This document shows positions 22,748 to 33,389 of a DNA stretch of 64,000 bases, piece after piece. Positions within the stretch are counted from its first letter, which is position 1. Each line of letters begins with the position of its first letter. Both the position numbers and the translations under genes were made by a program. A model generated the notes under the pieces. It was given only the letters and a program-made list of their open reading frames with translations, made no database searches and was not told the origin of the DNA. The DNA is from Didymella arachidicola (lineage: Eukaryota; Ascomycota; Dothideomycetes; Pleosporales; Didymellaceae). The stretch lies in contig CM049995.1 in the NCBI GenBank assembly GCA_016630955.3, positions 62,001 through 126,000 of the forward strand. Direction: 5' to 3'.

Positions 22748-24612
22748 ACGTACATCACGGGCGAGCGGAACACATGGGCGAGCGGCGCACTTTTGCCAAG
22801 ACCCCACCAAAAACACCTACATTATGGCCTAGAACACCACAAATTAGCCCTGCATAAGGCAAAACAAGCTGTAATATTACTTAGGGACCTCTTCTGCTCT
22901 ATTATTGCACGTTCGTGCGTTGTGCCCACCCTCTCCGCACCGTCCACAGCGTCGTTGGGATGGTTCACCTCCTTCAGCACGCACCTGCGTCTTCCTCTTC
23001 TTTCCATCACTACGTGCGCTAAACTCTAATAGAGTAGTCCGCCGCTGGCCCTCTTCAACCGTGAGGCTTCCCTCTGTCTGGATATGCCTTCTTTTGCGCG
23101 ATCTACGTTCTGTAGCAGCTGCTAGAGCTGCGTGAAGCGCAGCGTTCTCCCGTTGTGCCAAAGCCAGCTTGTGCGCAACAATTGCTGCCCCCTTTGAGAC
23201 CTTCTCAAACGCTTCAACCATAGAGGTTGGTGAGCTGTCTATATGCCTCTGAATCCTCTTCTTCACAAGCGTTAATTGGGACCTGAATTCTAGGGTATTG
23301 CTTGGGGTTTGCGACTGCCAGAGCGGGCTGTTTTGGGGGAGTGGTGGCGATGGGGTGCGCAGCCTCACATTCAGGGTTGATATAACGCGATCTGGGTCAA
23401 ATGGAGCTAATCCGGCCCCTCGGAACCCTCCCTAGATGTTGCTAGAGGTTATAGCTTTGTTATAAGCTGCTATAAAGCATAGGAGGAACTCCTGCTTTGT
23501 GATGTGGTTAATCCGGTTGTGTATAAGCTGATTGACCTCACCCCCGTACGCCTTCTTTAGAGGGCCAAAACAAGCCACATCAAGTGGCTGAAGGAGGTGC
23601 GATGAGTGCGGAGGCATGCATAGGATCATAATCTTCTGATCCTTGCAGTATTGCGCGAATTCTGCAGTGTTATGGCTCCCATGACCATCAATAATCAGCA
23701 ACCGGTGGCTGCCAACAGTACGCGCCTTTGTATGCCTGTCAAAGTGCTTCAACTAGTCAAAACCAAGCTCGTTAGTAGTCCAGCCGTTCTTAGAGACAGC
23801 AACAGTCCAATCCTGGGGCAGGTTATCGTCTTTGTACCAGTTGGACTGGTGGCGGCGGGCTTTGAAGATGATGTAGGGCGGGATTGCCCACCCTATGGCA
23901 TTAATGCCCTAGATGACCGTTACCCACTCGCGATTGCCTGGCTGGACTGCTTTTGCCCGTCCACGGGTCTCTGAAGCTGTAACGACTGCTCCTGGGCTTA
24001 TCTGGCCCATCATGAAGCCTGTCTCGTCGAAGTTGTACGTGTCGTTGTCCTGGATGCCATACTTAGCTTAAGTGTTAGCTACAAGGTTGAACCAACCCTG
24101 TATAACCTCAGGATCCTCACAGAGGGCTCTCTTGTAGTCGTACTTGCGATTAAAGACCACTTTGAGCTCCTCCTGACGCAAAACGAACGTGCTGGCCCAG
24201 TTTGAGCCAACAGGGGCCAAACCGCGCTCTTTCCGCAGAGAATTGGCGATATCAGTCACATCTGCAAGCCGGGGAGGCCGTCCTTGCTTAGACAGCTCAA
24301 GTATATGCGTAACAATCACCTCCTCCTCAGTATTGGTCAGATTTCGTGAGTTGGCCATAGTATCAACGCGTGAAGGTCGTCCGGCGCGTCTTGCGCGTAG
24401 TGTTGTTTCAGGGGCGCTGAAGATAGCTGCAGCGCGTCGAACAGAGAGATTAGGGTCTTGTTTAAGAGCTTGGATTGCAAGCTGTATCTGAGCTTCTTTT
24501 AACGCGTCTGTCTGTTGTTTTTGTAGAGGCATTAGTAGAGGTTGGTGTTTTGGTAGGGTCTTGGCAAAAGTGCGCCGCTCGCCCATGTGCGCCGCTCGCC
24601 CGTGATGTACGT
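22748..24612 (-). mobile_element. Element D: pogo/Fot1-like transposon, sister of A
   Basis: 1865 bp with terminal inverted repeats starting ACGTACATCACGGGCGAGCG at 22748 and the complement ending at 24612. TA lies at 22746-22747 and 24613-24614. Each end contains GGGCGAGCGG twice, 17 bp apart. It is inserted in the RIP-decayed LINE ORF2. The left 650 bp is almost identical to 10127-10790 of element A. Confidence 0.93.
22877..24532 (-). pseudogene. Element D transposase, multiple stops
   Basis: The start is ATG 24532 (reading MPLQKQQTDALKEAQ). The frame is clean for about 155 codons, then shows stops in the DDE region, after LVANT and before LKHFDRHTK. The C-terminal portion 23368-22877 is clean and ends in the CCHC knuckle CGRCGEGGHNARTC. 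Catalytic blocks still visible are FDETGFMMG, LLIIDGHGSH and QPLDVACF. The organisation is the same as in B and E. Inactive. Confidence 0.87.
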
Positions 24613-24627
24613 TATATATAATATCTA

Positions 24628-26469
24628 ACGTGTTTTACCACCGAGCGCCGCACCCCACCGAGCGCCGCACTTTCAACAGCAGAACGCCTGCGCAGCGCTG
24701 TATCGCAACACAACACTAATAAACAATTAGTTGCAGACCTGGACAGTATTATTCAGAAGCTTCGCTATTATCTGCATCATCTATTTCTACCTTGCACGTG
24801 CGGGAATTGTGTCCAATCTCGCCGCAACGTCCGCAGCGTCGCCCAACGCGCACCCTCTTCGCAGGCGTCTCGCCCTCACCACGACCCCCACCCTCCTTTT
24901 CAGCTACTAAGTCAACTACTTCGCCAATTGTAAGGGCCTCCTCTGCGCGTATATAGCGTCTCTTACGAGTCTTGCGCTTTGTAGACGCTTCTACCGCGTC
25001 TTGAAGGCGGCCTATTTCCTCCTGCACTAATACCATATTATAAGCTATCTGCTGAGCGCCTTTTGCTAGCTGTTTGACCTGCTCATCTAAAGAACTTGCT
25101 GGAGACCCTCAATAGATTTGGATTCGCTTTCGAATCAGAGTTGACTGCTCCTCTACTTCGTAAGCGTTGCGTGGTGTCTTCGGCTCCCAGGCGACGTCGT
25201 TGGGTTTTGGCGGCGTTGGCGTGCGCAGGCGCACGTCAAGCTTTGATATTACAGCCTCTGGGTTATGTGGGACTAGCCCAGCACCTCTAAAGCCTGCGCG
25301 AACGTTCTCTGCAGTAAACGCCTTACTAAAAGCTGCTTTAAAGGCTGGTAGGAAGGTTGCCTTGTTAATATGGTTAACGCGACTGCGTGCCAAGGCTGAG
25401 ACCTCGTCGCCATACAGGCGCTTTAGCGGCGAGAAGCAGGCGACGTCGAGTGGCTGCAACAGATGCGACGAGTGTGGCGGCATACAGAGAGTGATGATCT
25501 TCTTCTCCTTGCAGAGATCCTGGAAATCCACTGAGCAATGGCTCTCGTGGCCGTCGATAATAAGCAGCCGGTATGTCCCAACAGGCTTCGCATGCGTGTC
25601 AAAGTGGTAGAGCCAGGCAAGCGCTAGATTGTTGTTTGTCCAGCCTGTAGGGCTTACTTGAATAACCCAGTCGCGTGGCAGGTCCTCAGTAAACCAGTTA
25701 GAGATAAGAACCTTGCCCGCAAGGATAAGGAACGGTGGAATGACCTTCCCCGTTGACCCAACGCCTTGTACTAGGGTGGCCCACTCGCGATCGCCAGGCT
25801 GGAGTTTCTTCCGCTTCCCAGGCTTCTCTGAGCCTGTGACAACAAGCTGTGATGAAATCTTGCCTATTAAGAAGCCAGACTCATCAAAGTTATACATATC
25901 CTTGTCTGTAATACCGTACTTCGCCTTTATTGACTGAACAAGTGTGAACCAGGGCTGGATAACCGCCGGGTCCTCGCAGGCAGCTCGCTGGCGATCGTAC
26001 GGACGAGTCCATCGCGTTCGCAGCTCAGGTGTACGCTGGATGAACCTGTCAACCCAGTTCTTGCCAACAGCGTCACCACCACGCTCTCTTAGCAGTTTAT
26101 CTGCCATATCTCGTACATCTGCCTTCGAGGAGGGTAGTCCGCGATCAGACTCCTCAAGTATACGTAGTACAACTGCCTCCTCTTCTAGCTTTGTAAGGCG
26201 CTTCGCGTTCGGCTCGCAGTCGCGTCGAGAGCGTGTTCCGTCGCGTCGGCGTCGGACTGTTCGTTCAGGCACTTTGTAGACTCTCTCAGCGCGTCGGATA
26301 CTCTGAATTTGGTTTCTTAAAATATCAGATATAGCAAGCTGTACATCAGCTTCAGTATAGAGTGTAGATGCTTGTTGTGGTTGAGACATTACGTGTTGTT
26401 GTTGCGCCAGCGTTCTAGCAGCGAGAGTGCGGCGCTCAGTGGGGTGCGGCGCTCGGTGGTGAAACACGT
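24628..26469 (-). mobile_element. Element E: pogo/Fot1-like transposon
   Basis: 1842 bp with inverted repeats beginning ACGTGTTTTACCACCGAGCG (24628), one mismatch at the matching tip of the other end (26469), and TA on both sides (24626-24627, 26470-26471). A 15-bp motif CACCGAGCGCCGCAC is repeated with a 17-bp period in the terminal repeat. Only 15 bp separate it from element D. Confidence 0.93.
24749..26389 (-). pseudogene. Element E transposase, a single nonsense codon
   Basis: This is the best-preserved member of the CCHC-type group. From ATG 26389 (MSQPQQASTLY) one frame runs to 24749 with a single stop, TGA at 25111-25109, about residue 427. The order is psq-like HTH (DILRNQIQSIRRAERVYKVP), CENP-B-type HTH (KNWVDRFIQRTPELRTRW), and the DDE domain with YNFDESGFLIG, LLIIDGHESH and QPLDVACF. 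After the stop come a basic stretch and the zinc knuckle CGRCGEIGHNSRTC. The whole DDE core lies before the stop, so a protein lacking only the C-terminal 120 residues could still be made. Readthrough or partial activity is conceivable but unproven. Confidence 0.88.
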
Positions 26470-26471
26470 TA

Positions 26472-27276
26472 TACTCTTCTAGAAGAATACTTCTAGTATT
26501 ATAATATAGTAAAGTAAGCTTCTACTAATATTAGCCTAGTATATAGAAAGTTAGGTTTTCTACTAGCTAGGCTATTAATACCTATTATAGGTAGAGAGTA
26601 TATATAAATACTCTAATTTATAGATAGTAGCTTATTACTTATACTAGTATTCTTTCTCTCTAAAGTTAAAGAGTTAGTATAGATAGTTAATTATAGAAGC
26701 TAACTAACGCTTTATATAGCTAAATAGCATACTCTACTAAAATAGTATACTTTATTATATATTTACCTTTATACTTTAATATCTTAATACTATAATAAGT
26801 AATTTAGGTGTGTAATAGCTTAGATTAATCCTCTATCTCTACTATATCTTTCTAGTAGGTATACTTATTATACCTAGTCTTACTATATATCTTATAGTAA
26901 TATTTATTTTTACTACTACTACCTACCTATATACTACCTTCTTATACCTTAGCCTTAGTATTTATCTCTTTTAGTATTTCCTCTACCTCTACCTATAAGA
27001 GAGTTCTACCTTCCTAAATCTGCTTCTTTTTATACTTCTTACACTTAGAAGCAGCCTTATTTACCTACTTAAGCTTAGCTATCCTTACCTTAAGTAGTAT
27101 ATACAAATAGTCTCTCTTTATAGACCCTCTTTTAACCTATAGAACTATCTTAATAATTAAGTTAGAAGAGGAACTCTTATATTCTCTTATCTTCTTAATT
27201 ATTAGTATTATCTAGCTATTAATTTTAATTACATTAGTTAGTATTTTAGGTTACTAGTTAGTAGGCTCTAGTAGAG
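26472..27276. other. RIP-degraded AT-rich block
   Basis: About 800 bp made almost only of TA, AG and CT steps, with hardly any CpA or TpG and no open frame of use. This is the endpoint of repeat-induced point mutation on an old repeat, possibly the rest of the LINE interrupted at 22746. The original element cannot be identified by eye. Confidence 0.8.
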
Positions 27277-27281
27277 GTAGT

Positions 27282-27749
27282 TGTTACGATCTCTGAAGGA
27301 AACAAGGTACTGATGGGAAGCGGGGCAAGCGGTTGGATGACAGCGTGTCACGTGTCACGTGACATGCGTCGACATCCCGCCAAGAAGCGTCATCCCAAGA
27401 ATCACAGGATGCCACCACATCCCGGGAAGACAATGCATCCCGAGTTACAAGGGAACAAGGCGCATTAAGGGATACTCTAGCTTTCCTACTAAGTATATAT
27501 TCTAGTAGGAACACAACTCTTACAGTTCGTGTTCAATCCTAAGTTAAAGTTTGTCTTTGGATCTCAAACCCAACCTTCGAGCTAGACAGTCTACTCTGTA
27601 CTACTCATCGTTACCCTGCTCTCAAGACTGACAGATCGTATCTGTACACCTTATTGCAACCAACCCCTTCGGCTTCCTGTCACCGTACTCATCCCCGAGA
27701 ACCAATAGAATTAGTGCTTACGAGCTTTGCTTAAAGTACGACTTCAACA
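27282..27749 (+). repeat. 5' LTR of chromovirus copy 1 (U3 type alpha)
   Basis: 468 bp, from TGTTACGATCTC to ACTTCAACA. U3 contains overlapping CACGTG palindromes at about 27346-27362 (GTCACGTGTCACGTGAC). R-U5 begins near GGAACACAACTC (about 27507) and is shared by all five LTRs in the window. Confidence 0.9.
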
Positions 27750-27766
27750 TTTTGAACACCCCCAAG

Positions 27767-30018
27767 ATGAGTACTACCTCAGGATCCCGTGCTACCCCAA
27801 GCAACTCCAACGCATCACGCCGCACGGCTGATGACGATCTCGACATGGACGAGGAGGCAGCGGCGCCTGCCCCTACCAGTGTTTACCCAGTGGCTAAACC
27901 CGAGGCCTTTGATGGCACTCGCGACAAGCTGGAAGACTGGCTCATGAAGTTCGATCTGTTTTTCATGTTCCAAGGAGAACGCATCCCAGAGGAGAAACGT
28001 GTCACTTTCGTGAGTACGTTTATGAAGGATCGCGCGTTCACTTGGATCAAACCCTTTATTCGCCGTTACCACGACGGAGCAAGCAACTCAGCAGACATCG
28101 ACCCATGGATCGAAGACTTCGATCTGTTCAAGGAACAGATTCGCCAAGTATTTGGAGTGCACAACGAACCAACCATCGCCCGACGCGAGATTCAGCGCAT
28201 CCGACAAACTGCGTCCGCCGCCGACTACGCTGCCAAGTTTCAGCAAGTAGCTACGTTCACCGGCTGGGACGACGTTGCGTTGATGACCATGTTCAAACAA
28301 GGCCTTAAGCCCAAGGTCAAGGAAGAGCTCATGCGGACTGCCGCAGCTACCGATACCTTCGACGCACTAGTAAACGAAGCGATCAGTATCGACGTCAAGC
28401 TCTACGACCTTCAACAAGAATTAAGAGAGGACCCTCGTGTGCGAGTCGTGACTCAGGTCACTCGCCCACCCCAGGCTCCACGCAACCAATGGCGCAACAA
28501 CAACTACCGCCGTGGTCAACGTGGTGGCCTTTACCAAGCCAACATGGGACGCCGTGTCCACAACGATACGAACAGTGGATACTACGGTCCTGCAGCAATG
28601 GACCTCTCCAACATCAACAAAGGACCTGAACGATGGAATGAGAAAAGAAGGGTAGTAACAACCGCGGTGATAAGTCTTCAGTGACTTGTTACGGCTGTGG
28701 CAAGACAGGCCACTACGCCCGCGACTGTCGCATGAAGAACAAAGTGACCAGACAGCTGAACATGCTGGCTCATGACGACAGCGGCGACCAAGAGTGGGAG
28801 GTCGTTACTAATGAGATGGGACGTCTCATGGAAGACCCCACTTCCGGACTTGACAACGACTACATCGAGGAGTCCGATGAGGATGCTCCAAGCAAGCAAA
28901 TCCGGTCACCAACACCCTACCCTAAGGAAGAGTGGATTGACAATGATCCCCGTCAACACCATGTGGTAGAGTGCGACATTAAGGACGGCAGCGCTATTGT
29001 TGGCAAACGATACTACGATTCCTTTTTCCGGCTCAACGACAAGTACTATTCAAAGGAAGGGAAACGTTTAATTGTATGCGACAGAGCACAACATAGTCAG
29101 GACATGATGGTCTCGCGCGACCAATCCACCCAGACTCCTGTCTTCCAAGAACCTCAAGTACCAACGATAAACTTGACCATTGTCAACAACATCCCAGAGC
29201 ACAAGGGAGAAGCGTCATCCGTCACTATTCAGACACCAAGCCTACAGGATGTCGAGTCTGTCCGTGATTGGATGACGGAAGAAAATATTCAACGGTCAAG
29301 ACGGTACTTGCTCGGTGACCCCGAAGCACTTAAGAGATTCGACCAACAGGTAGCCAATGCACAGAAAACCAACAAAGAATGGCACACGGAAGACTTTATC
29401 CGCTGGAAAGAAAGCAACTCTGCAACTCAGCAACAGCTGGACGACTACAACTTATACGCTCGAAGTCGAGACGAACCCGACTTCGACCGACAGCCCGCTT
29501 TGCCAACGCCGAGCTATACGTTGAAGCTGTTCCAGGATATTCGAAACCCGTACCATCCTCGACTACCACCTACGCAGTGCTACCACGAAGCCTGCGAAGA
29601 CCACAGACAGTACAAACTGGACAGTGGATGGTTTCCAAGTAAGCCCGAGGGCTGCGAGGAATACTGGTGGGAATGTACGGATACCTATTGCGCAGAGCAC
29701 TTGTGGGATAAACGCACGAATCTCCACTTTCCAAGAATTGAATGTGTGGAAGACATATTCAACATGCACATGGTCCAAAACGAGAGGTGCTACGGCCAAG
29801 AATGGGCTGAGTGCTTCCATCCGAAGTGCAGGAACCACGAGACGCTAAAACGCCTGAGCGGTTTTATGCCCCAGGACGAGTCTTTTTTAGACATATGGCA
29901 AACGGACGCCAAGGACGACCCGGACGAGAGCTTTTTCTCAACGCAGTCCAGGGCTCCCGGAATCGACGTCAGGATTCCAATGAGGCCCAGTCCCTCATCA
30001 AATTCCCTGTTGTGCTAG
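27767..30018 (+). pseudogene. gag of chromovirus copy 1, one-base frameshift
   Basis: ATG 27767 (MSTTSGSRATPSN) opens the gag frame, which continues to 28684 only because an A is lost in a run at 28643-28646 (four A here, five in copy 2). The true frame resumes and includes the knuckle CYGCGKTGHYARDC and a long C-terminal extension ending at 30018. The N-terminal 200 residues hold the retrotransposon-gag helical region (AFTWIKPFIRRYHDG). The extension has three C-x4-C-x2-H-x3-K units (about 29578-29870). The intact form would assemble particles and bind element RNA. Confidence 0.85.
29883..29889 (+). promoter_or_regulatory. -1 ribosomal frameshift site, TTTTTTA (copy 1)
   Basis: In the gag frame the codons are TCT TTT TTA, so T TTT TTA is a canonical X XXY YYZ heptamer, identical in type to the retroviral UUUUUUA. 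It lies inside the gag/pol overlap (29811-30018). A -1 slip gives Val-Phe-Phe-Arg and enters the pol frame exactly. It is conserved in copy 2. Confidence 0.8.
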
Positions 30019-33000
30019 AAGGCACCAGGATGACGGCATTGTTGGACTCAGGAGCACAAAGTAACTATGTGTCTCAATCCGCTATCGCGCAAGCAGGCTT
30101 GCAGAAGCGAAGAAAGGAGGAACCATACCCTTTACGAGTAGCCAACGGAGAACCAATGCCAGGAGAGTCGACTGTGACCCACGAAGTGGTACAGCGACGT
30201 CTGAAAGTATTCAACCACGAGGAATTGATAGACCTAGATGTTCTGGGAACGGCCGCCCACGATATCATATTAGGACTCCCTTGGTTAAGAGAGCACAATC
30301 CATGGATCGACTGGAAGAACCAGCGAATAACGCTCACGCGTCACGGATCAGGTACACCCGGACAGCGACCCGCGCAGCTCACGACGCAGCTGGTGGATGA
30401 GAAGGAGATCAACAACATCTCTTCGAACAAGACGCGCCAAGATAGAGCGGTCGACCGTGCAGATACCGACCAGCCCCCGGATCACAAAGCGACGGTTAAG
30501 GAGAACAGTACAACTCCTGACATCCCGGACGAATACAGAGAGTTTATAGACCTCTTCCGCGATGAGAAGACTGCGAAGGCATTACCGCAGCACCAGGAAT
30601 GGGACCACGAGATCAAGCTCGAGCCAGGCAAGAAGCCCCCATTCGGGCCAATATACCAGATGTCGGAAAAGGAACTTGAGGAGCTGCGCAACTACCTCAA
30701 GGAGAACCTCGACAAAGGATTCATCAGAGAATCAGAATCCCCAGCAGGATTTCCCGTTCTATTCGTACCAAAGAAAGATGGCAAGTTACGACCTTGCATC
30801 GATTACCGAAAGCTCAACGATATCACGATCAAAAATCGTTACCCGCTACCGAACATCAGCGAACTTCAGGATCGGTTAGCCGGAGCACAGTACTTCACTG
30901 CGTTAGACCTAAGAGGAGCATACAACCTCATCCGCATGAAGGAGGGCGAAGAATGGAAGACGGCGTTTAGAACCCGTTATGGTCATTACGAGTATTTGGT
31001 CATGCCGTTCGGGCTCACCAACGCACCAGCGACATGTCAAGCCCTAATCAACAACGTGCTAAGGGCACACTTGGACATTACCGTGGTGGCGTACCTCGAT
31101 GACATCCTAGTGTACAGCAAAACACTAGAAGAGCATGTCGAACACGTACGACAAGTGCTTGCCTGCCTAGGAGCGGCGCACCTACGCTTGAAACCCGAGA
31201 AGTGCGAGTGGCACAAGGAGGAAGTCGAATTCCTAGGGTTTGTAGTGGGACGATATGGAGTCAAGATGAGCCAAGCAAAGATTCAGGTTGTAAAAGATTG
31301 GCCAACACCCAAAACCGTTAAGAACATTCAAGAGTTCCTTGGGTTTGTCAACTTCAACCGACGCTTCATCAAGGATTACTCCACGAAGGCCCTACCGCTC
31401 ACGAAACTTACGCGGAAGGACACACCCTTTAAGTGGGGCGAGGATCAGGACAAAGCTTTTGAAACGTTGAAACAGGCTTGTATAGATCCACCCACGTTGG
31501 TTACATTCAGGAACGGAGAACCGCTACGAATGGAAACAGATGCCTCAGATCTGGCATTAGGAGCATGCATCACACAGGAACGAGATGGTCAATGGCACCC
31601 GATTGCCTACTACTCACGCAAGTTCTCAGGACCCGAAGAACGATACGACGTACACGACAAAGAACTGCTCGCGATCGTATCTGCCCTAGAACATTGGCGA
31701 GTCTACGCTGAAAGTTGTTCGGAACTTACGATCTACACGGATCACAAAAACCTGGTACATTTCACGACAACAAAGGTATTGAACAGACGACAAGTACGAT
31801 GGTCCGAGACCCTCGGACAATACAAATTCAAGATCCTCTATACACCAGGAAAGGACAACGGCAGAGCCGACGCACTCAGTCGACGACACGACCTCGCAGG
31901 ATCCAAGACGATCAACGAATCGGCGATCCTTGGTATCAATAGCGACGGATCGTTAGGACCGTCCCAGCAGCTCAACAATATGATGCTAGTACGTCAAGAG
32001 CATCATGTACCATCACAGGTACCAGAGGAACTGGAGGAAGAAGTCATAAGCAGTCACCACGATGACCCGCTTCATGGACACCCCGGTATCACCAGAACAA
32101 TGGAACTCATCAAGAGACATTACGAGTTCCCGAACATGCGCGACAAGGTCGCCAAGTTCATCAAGAATTGCGTAAGCTGTCAACAGAACAAACACAGCAC
32201 GCACGCCAAGTATGGAGAAGCACAGGCAATGGAGCCGCCAAAGGCACCATGGACGAACATTACGATGGATTTCGTTACACAGCTACCTGTCTCCAAGGAT
32301 CCTGTAACAGGATACACCTACGACTCAATCTTCGTTGTAGTCGATCGATTCACGAAAGCCGCTGAGTTTGTGCCTTTCCGCCACAGCTACACTGCAGAGC
32401 AGCTCGCACGAGTGTACCTGGATAGGATTGTTCGACACCACGGCATTTCCGAATCAATCATTAGCGATAGAGACAAGTTGTTTACATCGAACTACTGGAC
32501 CACGCTGTTAGCAGCTATTGGTACCAAGAAAAAATTGTCAACCGCGTATCATCCGCAGACGGATGGCCAAACGGAACGAGTGAACCAAACAATGGAGACG
32601 TACCTCCGCATCTACTGCAATCAGCAGCAAGACAACTGGGTTTCACTGCTACCTATGGCACAAATCGCGTACAACAACAAATTGTCGGAAGCAACGGGCG
32701 TAACGCCGTTCTTCGCAAACCACGGAAGACACCCAAATCTTTTTACCAGGGCATTGGACAGTAACATTCAAACGGAATCAGCGATTAACTCAGTCGAAGC
32801 ACTGAAGGAAGTACACAGAAAATCGCTCGATAACATCGCTAAAGCTCAGTCACGGAGCATCTCTTATGTTAACAAGAAACGAAAAACGGCGCCTCTGCTA
32901 AAGGAGGGGGATAAAGTGTATCTCCTTACGAAAAACCTACGCACACGGCGACCAACGAAAAAACTGGACAAAGTCAAGGTCGGACCATTTTTCATTTCCA

Positions 33001-33389
33001 AGCAAATCAGCCCAGTCAACTATCGACTTGCGCTGCCCAAGGATGCAAAGATCCATCCAGTGTTCCACATCTCGCTGTTGGAACCAGCCGACCCTAGAAC
33101 GCCGATCCAGCAAGACTTTCACTACCAGGCAGACGGCCAGGACGAGTGGGAAGTCGAGAAAGTAATTAAACATCGAAAAACCAAAAAAAACAACGAATAC
33201 CTAGTCAAGTGGTTAGGATACCCAGACTCGGAAAACACGTGGGAACCAGAATCAAACCTCACGAACTGCCGCCAGTTGCTGACGCAGTATCGAAATTCTG
33301 TGGCCAGTACGGCACAGGATCCACAGGGTTTCCAGCAAGAAAGTCAACAAAGAGTTGGTCAGACGAGAGACCAAAAGAAGAATCGTTAG
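29889..33389 (+). CDS. pol of chromovirus copy 1: PR-RT-RNH-IN-chromodomain
   Basis: There is no ATG of its own near the start; it is read by -1 frameshift from gag, giving about 1166 residues. In order: protease (LLDSGAQSNYVSQ, DSG active site, about 30045), reverse transcriptase with VVAYLDDILVYSK (about 31093), RNase H (METDASDLALGACI), integrase with the HHCC finger (HGHPGITRTMELIKRHYEF and CVSCQQNK), the integrase core, and a C-terminal chromodomain (EWEVEKVIKHRK, YLVKWLGYPDSENTWEP; 33140-33290). The chromodomain marks a chromovirus and should direct integration to methylated-histone chromatin. The frame is uninterrupted. Because upstream gag is frameshifted, this copy could not make the fusion protein unaided. 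Confidence 0.92.
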   Translation, partial: RHMANGRQGRPGRELFLNAVQGSRNRRQDSNEAQSLIKFPVVLEGTRMTALLDSGAQSNYVSQSAIAQAGLQKRRKEEPYPLRVANGEPMPGESTVTHEVVQRRLKVFNHEELIDLDVLGTAAHDIILGLPWLREHNPWIDWKNQRITLTRHGSGTPGQRPAQLTTQLVDEKEINNISSNKTRQDRAVDRADTDQPPDHKATVKENSTTPDIPDEYREFIDLFRDEKTAKALPQHQEWDHEIKLEPGKKPPFGPIYQMSEKELEELRNYLKENLDKGFIRESESPAGFPVLFVPKKDGKLRPCIDYRKLNDITIKNRYPLPNISELQDRLAGAQYFTALDLRGAYNLIRMKEGEEWKTAFRTRYGHYEYLVMPFGLTNAPATCQALINNVLRAHLDITVVAYLDDILVYSKTLEEHVEHVRQVLACLGAAHLRLKPEKCEWHKEEVEFLGFVVGRYGVKMSQAKIQVVKDWPTPKTVKNIQEFLGFVNFNRRFIKDYSTKALPLTKLTRKDTPFKWGEDQDKAFETLKQACIDPPTLVTFRNGEPLRMETDASDLALGACITQERDGQWHPIAYYSRKFSGPEERYDVHDKELLAIVSALEHWRVYAESCSELTIYTDHKNLVHFTTTKVLNRRQVRWSETLGQYKFKILYTPGKDNGRADALSRRHDLAGSKTINESAILGINSDGSLGPSQQLNNMMLVRQEHHVPSQVPEELEEEVISSHHDDPLHGHPGITRTMELIKRHYEFPNMRDKVAKFIKNCVSCQQNKHSTHAKYGEAQAMEPPKAPWTNITMDFVTQLPVSKDPVTGYTYDSIFVVVDRFTKAAEFVPFRHSYTAEQLARVYLDRIVRHHGISESIISDRDKLFTSNYWTTLLAAIGTKKKLSTAYHPQTDGQTERVNQTMETYLRIYCNQQQDNWVSLLPMAQIAYNNKLSEATGVTPFFANHGRHPNLFTRALDSNIQTESAINSVEALKEVHRKSLDNIAKAQSRSISYVNKKRKTAPLLKEGDKVYLLTKNLRTRRPTKKLDKVKVGPFFISKQISPVNYRLALPKDAKIHPVFHISLLEPADPRTPIQQDFHYQADGQDEWEVEKVIKHRKTKKNNEYLVKWLGYPDSENTWEPESNLTNCRQLLTQYRNSVASTAQDPQGFQQESQQRVGQTRDQKKNR

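Noticed and set aside
27750..27766. Primer-binding site of the chromovirus
   Set aside because: The bases after the 5' LTR (TTTTGAACACCCCC) do not clearly match a tRNA 3' end with CCA; self-priming is possible but cannot be shown here.
28641..28684. Copy 1 gag frame ending at 28684 as a genuine short gag
   Set aside because: Copy 2 shows the frame should continue; the early stop follows a one-base loss in a run of A.
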